A stretch of DNA of 64,000 nt, taken from assembly GCF_900108245.1 (NCBI RefSeq), contig NZ_FNUY01000003.1:434001-498000 (forward strand), in the 5' to 3' direction. A program made the position numbers and the translations under genes. This DNA is from Allobosea lathyri (lineage in GTDB: Bacteria; Pseudomonadota; Alphaproteobacteria; Rhizobiales; Beijerinckiaceae). The notes beneath the pieces were generated by a model. The model worked only from the letters and a program-made list of their open reading frames with translations, was not told the DNA's origin and made no database searches. Shown piece after piece: positions 60,934 to 64,000 of the stretch (position 1 is its first letter; each line of letters starts with the position of its first letter).

Positions 60934-62151
60934 TCAGCTGTCTTGCCAGTCGTAGAGCCAGTTGTAGCGCCGCCGCAGGCCCTCAGCGCCGAGGCGTTTC
61001 AGGCCGTAATCGCGCGCAAAGCTCCAGGGACGGCCGAAATGATAGTTTCTCCCGTTTTCGCGGCTGGCCTGCTGCACGCGGGCGACACGGGCGGCTCTCG
61101 CTGCGGCATAATCGCTGATGGCAGACGCCACGCCCGCGGAGCCATCGCGACCGAGGCGCTCGGCTAGCATGCGGGCCAGCACGGCCGCATCCTCTATCGC
61201 CAGCGAGGCACCCTGCGCGAGGAAGGGCAGGACGGGGTGGGCGGCATCTCCAAGCAGCGCGATGCGGCCGTCGGCCATGGCTGCAGGCTTCCTGTCGAAC
61301 AGCGACCAGACCTGCCAGTCGCCGGCTGCGGCCACGAGTTCCTGCAGCTCGCGGGATGCACCCGCGATTTGCGCCATCAGCACGCGCTTGTCGCCGTCGC
61401 GGGACCAGCCTTCGCGCGCCTCCTTGGCCGAGCGGATGATGACGATATTGGTTTCCCGGCCGCCAGCGACCGGATAATGCACCGCATGGCAACCTGCGCC
61501 GAGATGCAGGTTGACGCGAGCCTTAGCCTGTCCCGCGGCTGCGGGCGCCAGAGCGCGCCAGGCCTCAAAACCTGTGAAGACCGGCGGCGAACGATCGCCG
61601 CTCAATTCCCGCGCGCGCGACCACAGCCCGTCGGCGCCGATCAGCCCGAGCCCGCGCAGCGTCTCGTTCTGGCCTGACTGGCCCGCAAGCGTCGCCGTGA
61701 CGCCGTCTGCATCCTGGGTGATCTCGGTGAGGCCCCGTCCGACGACGAGCCTGACATTGGGGAGCGTGCGGGCCGCGTCGAGCAGGACCGTATGCAGATC
61801 GTTGCGCTTCAGCAGCCGGAACGGCGTCGGCAGGCTCTGCGGATCGGAGGGCATTTCAAGCAGGCTTGCGCCGCTGCTCCAGCGTCGAATCACGAGGCCA
61901 TGCGAGGAGACGCTGACGCGCTTGAGCTGAAGCTTCAGGTCGAGCGCGTCGAGAACGCGCCCGGAATTGGGCGTGAGCTGAAGGCCGGCGCCGGTCTCGC
62001 CAAAACCGGTTCGCTTCTCGACGATGGTCGCGGAGATCCCGCGTCGCGCCAATGAAATCGCAGCCGCCAATCCGCCAATTCCGGCGCCGGCAATCAGGAT
62101 ATGCGGAGGAGACAAAGGTAAGGGTCCTTGGCGATGAGAATTCGGACTCAA
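60934..62151 (-). CDS. FAD-dependent monooxygenase
   Basis: 405 residues. Group A flavin monooxygenase: N-terminal GAGIGGLAAAISLARRG (residues 22-38), the middle RNDLHTVLLDAA and GLIGADGLWSRARE, and the C-terminal FAD site IALLGDAAHPVLPFLAQGAS. Related to salicylate hydroxylase/UbiH. Substrate unknown. Confidence 0.92.
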   Translation of the reverse strand: MSPNSHRQGPLPLSPPHILIAGAGIGGLAAAISLARRGISATIVEKRTGFGETGAGLQLTPNSGRVLDALDLKLQLKRVSVSSHGLVIRRWSSGASLLEMPSDPQSLPTPFRLLKRNDLHTVLLDAARTLPNVRLVVGRGLTEITQDADGVTATLAGQSGQNETLRGLGLIGADGLWSRARELSGDRSPPVFTGFEAWRALAPAAAGQAKARVNLHLGAGCHAVHYPVAGGRETNIVIIRSAKEAREGWSRDGDKRVLMAQIAGASRELQELVAAAGDWQVWSLFDRKPAAMADGRIALLGDAAHPVLPFLAQGASLAIEDAAVLARMLAERLGRDGSAGVASAISDYAAARAARVARVQQASRENGRNYHFGRPWSFARDYGLKRLGAEGLRRRYNWLYDWQDS

Positions 62152-62192
62152 CCGAAGCGCGGAAGCCCCTTAACTCTTCCGCTGCCGAATCG

Positions 62193-62264
62193 GATCAGGC
62201 CGCCTTATCGGGGCAGGCGGCCTGATCGAGTCAGGCTGCCTTATTGAGTCAGGCTGCCTTGGCG
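62193..62264. repeat. hairpin plus tandem repeats at the zinc-finger gene 3' end
   Basis: GATCAGGCCGCCT (62193-62205) pairs perfectly with AGGCGGCCTGATC (62215-62227). It is followed by GAGTCAGGCTGCCTTATT and again GAGTCAGGCTGCCTTGG; the last copy overlaps the final codons (KAA-stop) of the zinc-finger gene. The end of the gene seems to have been copied in tandem, and the hairpin probably acts as its terminator. Confidence 0.6.
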
Positions 62265-62500
62265 TCCTCGTGATGGGCGCTCTCCGGCGGCACACATGTG
62301 CCGGCCTTCAGCGAGGCGTCATATTTGAACAGGGTCGAGCAATACGGGCAGACGATCTCGTGATCGGCGCCCATGTCGAGATAGACATGGGGGTGATCGA
62401 AGGGCGGCTTGGCGCCGATGCACATGAACTCATGCGCGCCGACATGAATGACGGCGACGCCGGTGTCGTTGTGGAAATGCGGAATGCCGTGATCGGCCAT
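62249..62500 (-). CDS. zf-CHCC zinc-finger protein (NDUFS6-like)
   Basis: 83 residues. HFHNDTGVAVIHVGAHEFMCIG and CPYCSTLFKY give the Cys/His zinc site of zf-CHCC, similar to the accessory complex I subunit NDUFS6. ATG 62500 is preferred on family start. It may accompany NADH dehydrogenase, but no nuo genes are near. Confidence 0.85.
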   Translation of the reverse strand: MADHGIPHFHNDTGVAVIHVGAHEFMCIGAKPPFDHPHVYLDMGADHEIVCPYCSTLFKYDASLKAGTCVPPESAHHEDAKAA

Positions 62501-62573
62501 GATCGTCGCTCTTCGAATGTGATGCCGCCGCAAACTATCGCGCCGGGCCTGCCCGCGCCAGTGCGAGATTGCC

Positions 62574-63569
62574 TCAGGGGCGTTTCGATGAACGCGCGTA
62601 GCAGGCTTGCGCGAGGCGGGTGGTGCGGGCGGTTTCCTCGGGGTTCATCGAATTGTCCAGCACCTTGCGCCAGAGGCTCTCGCGTTTGAGCTCGTCGACG
62701 GTGCAGGCGCAGAGCTGCTCGCAGGCATTCGCGCCCAGGCTGCCGGCCGCGCAGCTGCGCTGGCAGGAGCGCAGAAAGGGTTGCTCTTCCGGCGCCGGCA
62801 GGACGATGAACTGCATCGCCAGCATCAGCGCGCCGATGAAAAGCGGCTGGTGCACCAGATAGACCAGAAGGCTATGGCGCCCGCCCCAGGCCACGAGCCG
62901 TGCGGGCCGGGCGGTCGCGCGCCAGCGGGCCCAGCGCGCCGTGTCCAGCGTCGGCAGCAGCAGCCTCGCCACGGTCATTCCGGCAAGCACACAGCCGAAC
63001 CAGGGAAAGACCGGTACGAAATCCGCGGTTTGCAGCGGCATTCGGGATAGGCCGAGCCACACCGCCCAGGGCTGGTCCAGCAGCGGATGCGTCACCAGCC
63101 AGGGTAGGGCGAAGGCAAGTGCAGCCGAAGCCGCAATGGCGATCGTCGGCAGGCGCAGGAAGGGCAGAGCGAGCACGCTGGCGACCGCGACATGGTGGAG
63201 GATGCCGAAAAAGATGAAACTCGGCCGCATCGCGAACCAGGTTCCGAGCGTCACCAGCGCGGCTGCGCCTGCGACCATGGCAAGGCGCTTGAGATAGGCC
63301 GCCCGGTTCAGGCCGTTGCGCGTCGCCAGCACGAGGCTGACACCGACGAGGGCGAGGAAGGACCCGGCGATCAGCCGCGCGAAGATGCGCCAGCCCGGCT
63401 CAGCGGGGACGTCGACGTCGATCAGGCCGAAATAGGACAGGTCATAGGCGAAGTGGAAGACGAACATCGCCAGCAGCGCGAGGCCGCGCGCGAGATCGAC
63501 GAGGTCGATGCGCGAGCGGGAGAGGGGGGTGATTGCGGAAGACGCCGTGCGGTTCATATCCGTCTTCAT
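62574..63569 (-). CDS. DUF1624/heparan-alpha-glucosaminide-acetyltransferase-like membrane protein
   Basis: About 331 residues. RIDLVDLARGLALLAMFVFHFAYDLSYFG opens the DUF1624 domain, followed by seven to eight membrane helices. A Cys-rich C-terminal tail (CQRSCAAGSLGANACEQLCAC, cytosolic or periplasmic) is unusual. The enzyme may acetylate a glycan. The start is uncertain between ATG 63569 and ATG 63557; neither has a strong ribosome site. Confidence 0.82.
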   Translation of the reverse strand: MKTDMNRTASSAITPLSRSRIDLVDLARGLALLAMFVFHFAYDLSYFGLIDVDVPAEPGWRIFARLIAGSFLALVGVSLVLATRNGLNRAAYLKRLAMVAGAAALVTLGTWFAMRPSFIFFGILHHVAVASVLALPFLRLPTIAIAASAALAFALPWLVTHPLLDQPWAVWLGLSRMPLQTADFVPVFPWFGCVLAGMTVARLLLPTLDTARWARWRATARPARLVAWGGRHSLLVYLVHQPLFIGALMLAMQFIVLPAPEEQPFLRSCQRSCAAGSLGANACEQLCACTVDELKRESLWRKVLDNSMNPEETARTTRLAQACYARSSKRP

Positions 63570-63654
63570 AGGCAAGCCGCGTCGGGGCGGCTACCCAAAG
63601 CCGCGCTCGCATGGCAGGTGGGACATCCAGCCAACCGCCAAGCGACGGCCCGCC

Positions 63655-64000
63655 ATGCAAAGCTTTTCTTCCGACGGCGTCCAACTCGCCTTCATCGATC
63701 TGGCGCCGACCAACGATGTGCCGAAGGGTGAGACCATCGTGCTCGTCCATGGTTTCGGCTCCAGCCATATGGTCAACTGGGTCAACACCCAATGGACGAA
63801 GACGCTGACCCATGCCGGCTATCGCGTCGTCGCGCTCGACAATCGCGGCCATGGCCAGAGCGAAAAGCTCTATGATCCCGCAGCCTATTCGTCGCAGATC
63901 ATGGCCGAGGATGTGCGGCGGCTGATGGACCATCTCGATATCCCCCACGCCTTCGTGATGGGCTATTCGATGGGCGCGCGGATTTCGGCGCATCTGGCGC
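63655..64000 (+). CDS. alpha/beta hydrolase, N-terminal part (runs off right edge)
   Basis: 115 residues seen. VLVHGFGSSHMVNW is the oxyanion strand-loop, ALDNRGHGQSEKL the second, and GYSMGARISAHLA contains the nucleophile Ser. A general alpha/beta hydrolase on the plus strand, truncated only by the window. Confidence 0.9.
   Translation, partial: MQSFSSDGVQLAFIDLAPTNDVPKGETIVLVHGFGSSHMVNWVNTQWTKTLTHAGYRVVALDNRGHGQSEKLYDPAAYSSQIMAEDVRRLMDHLDIPHAFVMGYSMGARISAHLA

Noticed and set aside
1-64000. CRISPR arrays
   Set aside because: No regularly spaced repeats with unique spacers and no cas genes were seen.

Overview
The window looks like a high-GC alphaproteobacterial chromosome of the Hyphomicrobiales, possibly Bosea-like. 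The evidence is the Ti/Rhizobiales-type conjugation and partition genes, long GC-biased reading frames, and chromosomal genes such as a DUF938 methyltransferase, a zf-CHCC NDUFS6-like protein and a divergent PEP carboxylase. The genus is a guess; order-level placement is reasonable.

Region 1 (1 to about 44.4 kb) is an integrated conjugative or mobilisable element. Its right end lies inside the 3' part of a chromosomal radC gene (radC remnant 44388-45023). Beside it are a tyrosine integrase (42991-44244) and three perfectly phased 10-bp direct repeats (44393-44422). Its left end is not in the window. The backbone, read right to left on the minus strand, is: integrase, SNase-like nuclease, HigBA-like toxin-antitoxin, [defence cassette on the plus strand], large ParB-like protein, membrane protein, DUF736, DUF932, XRE regulator, DUF2285 genes, AlpA-like HTH, RepA-like initiator, ParA, RHH protein, DUF2840, TraF peptidase, DUF736, lytic transglycosylase, DUF3363 relaxase, TraG coupling protein, CopG, and then a truncated TrbB.

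The TraG-CopG-TrbB block is split by 13 kb of metabolic cargo (about 3.2-16.2 kb). The cargo holds a LysR regulator, an IorAB-like molybdenum hydroxylase, cytochrome c, Old Yellow Enzyme, an SDR, a nitroreductase, a two-component system, a P460-like cytochrome with a DUF4405 membrane protein, a dienelactone-hydrolase-like enzyme and a cupin. TrbB then breaks off after its Walker A region, and further cargo (membrane protein, alpha/beta hydrolase, MBL hydrolase) follows to the left edge. No other trb genes are visible, so self-transfer from this copy looks impaired.

The most striking region is the plus-strand defence cassette at 33.0-41.55 kb. It contains a Gabija-like pair (OLD-type ATPase/TOPRIM nuclease plus UvrD-like helicase) and then a Hachiman-like pair (HamA-type nuclease plus a very large DEAH helicase). 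At its right edge it abuts a truncated, frameshifted gene remnant. Two paralogous non-coding leaders of about 300 bp precede the DUF932 and ParB-like genes and share an inverted repeat with exactly conserved spacing.

Region 2 (about 44.4-64 kb) is ordinary chromosome: map, a PncC-type CinA domain protein, an FkbM methyltransferase, a CinA N-terminal-type protein, a decayed chemotaxis-receptor fragment, xanthine phosphoribosyltransferase, an EamA transporter, a GGDEF-EAL protein, a divergent PEP carboxylase, an acyl-activating synthetase, a DUF1190 protein, tRNA-Leu(UAA), small hypotheticals including a 35-residue membrane peptide, a DUF938 methyltransferase, a CNNM/CorC-type protein, an FAD monooxygenase, a zinc-finger protein, a DUF1624 protein, and an alpha/beta hydrolase running off the right edge.
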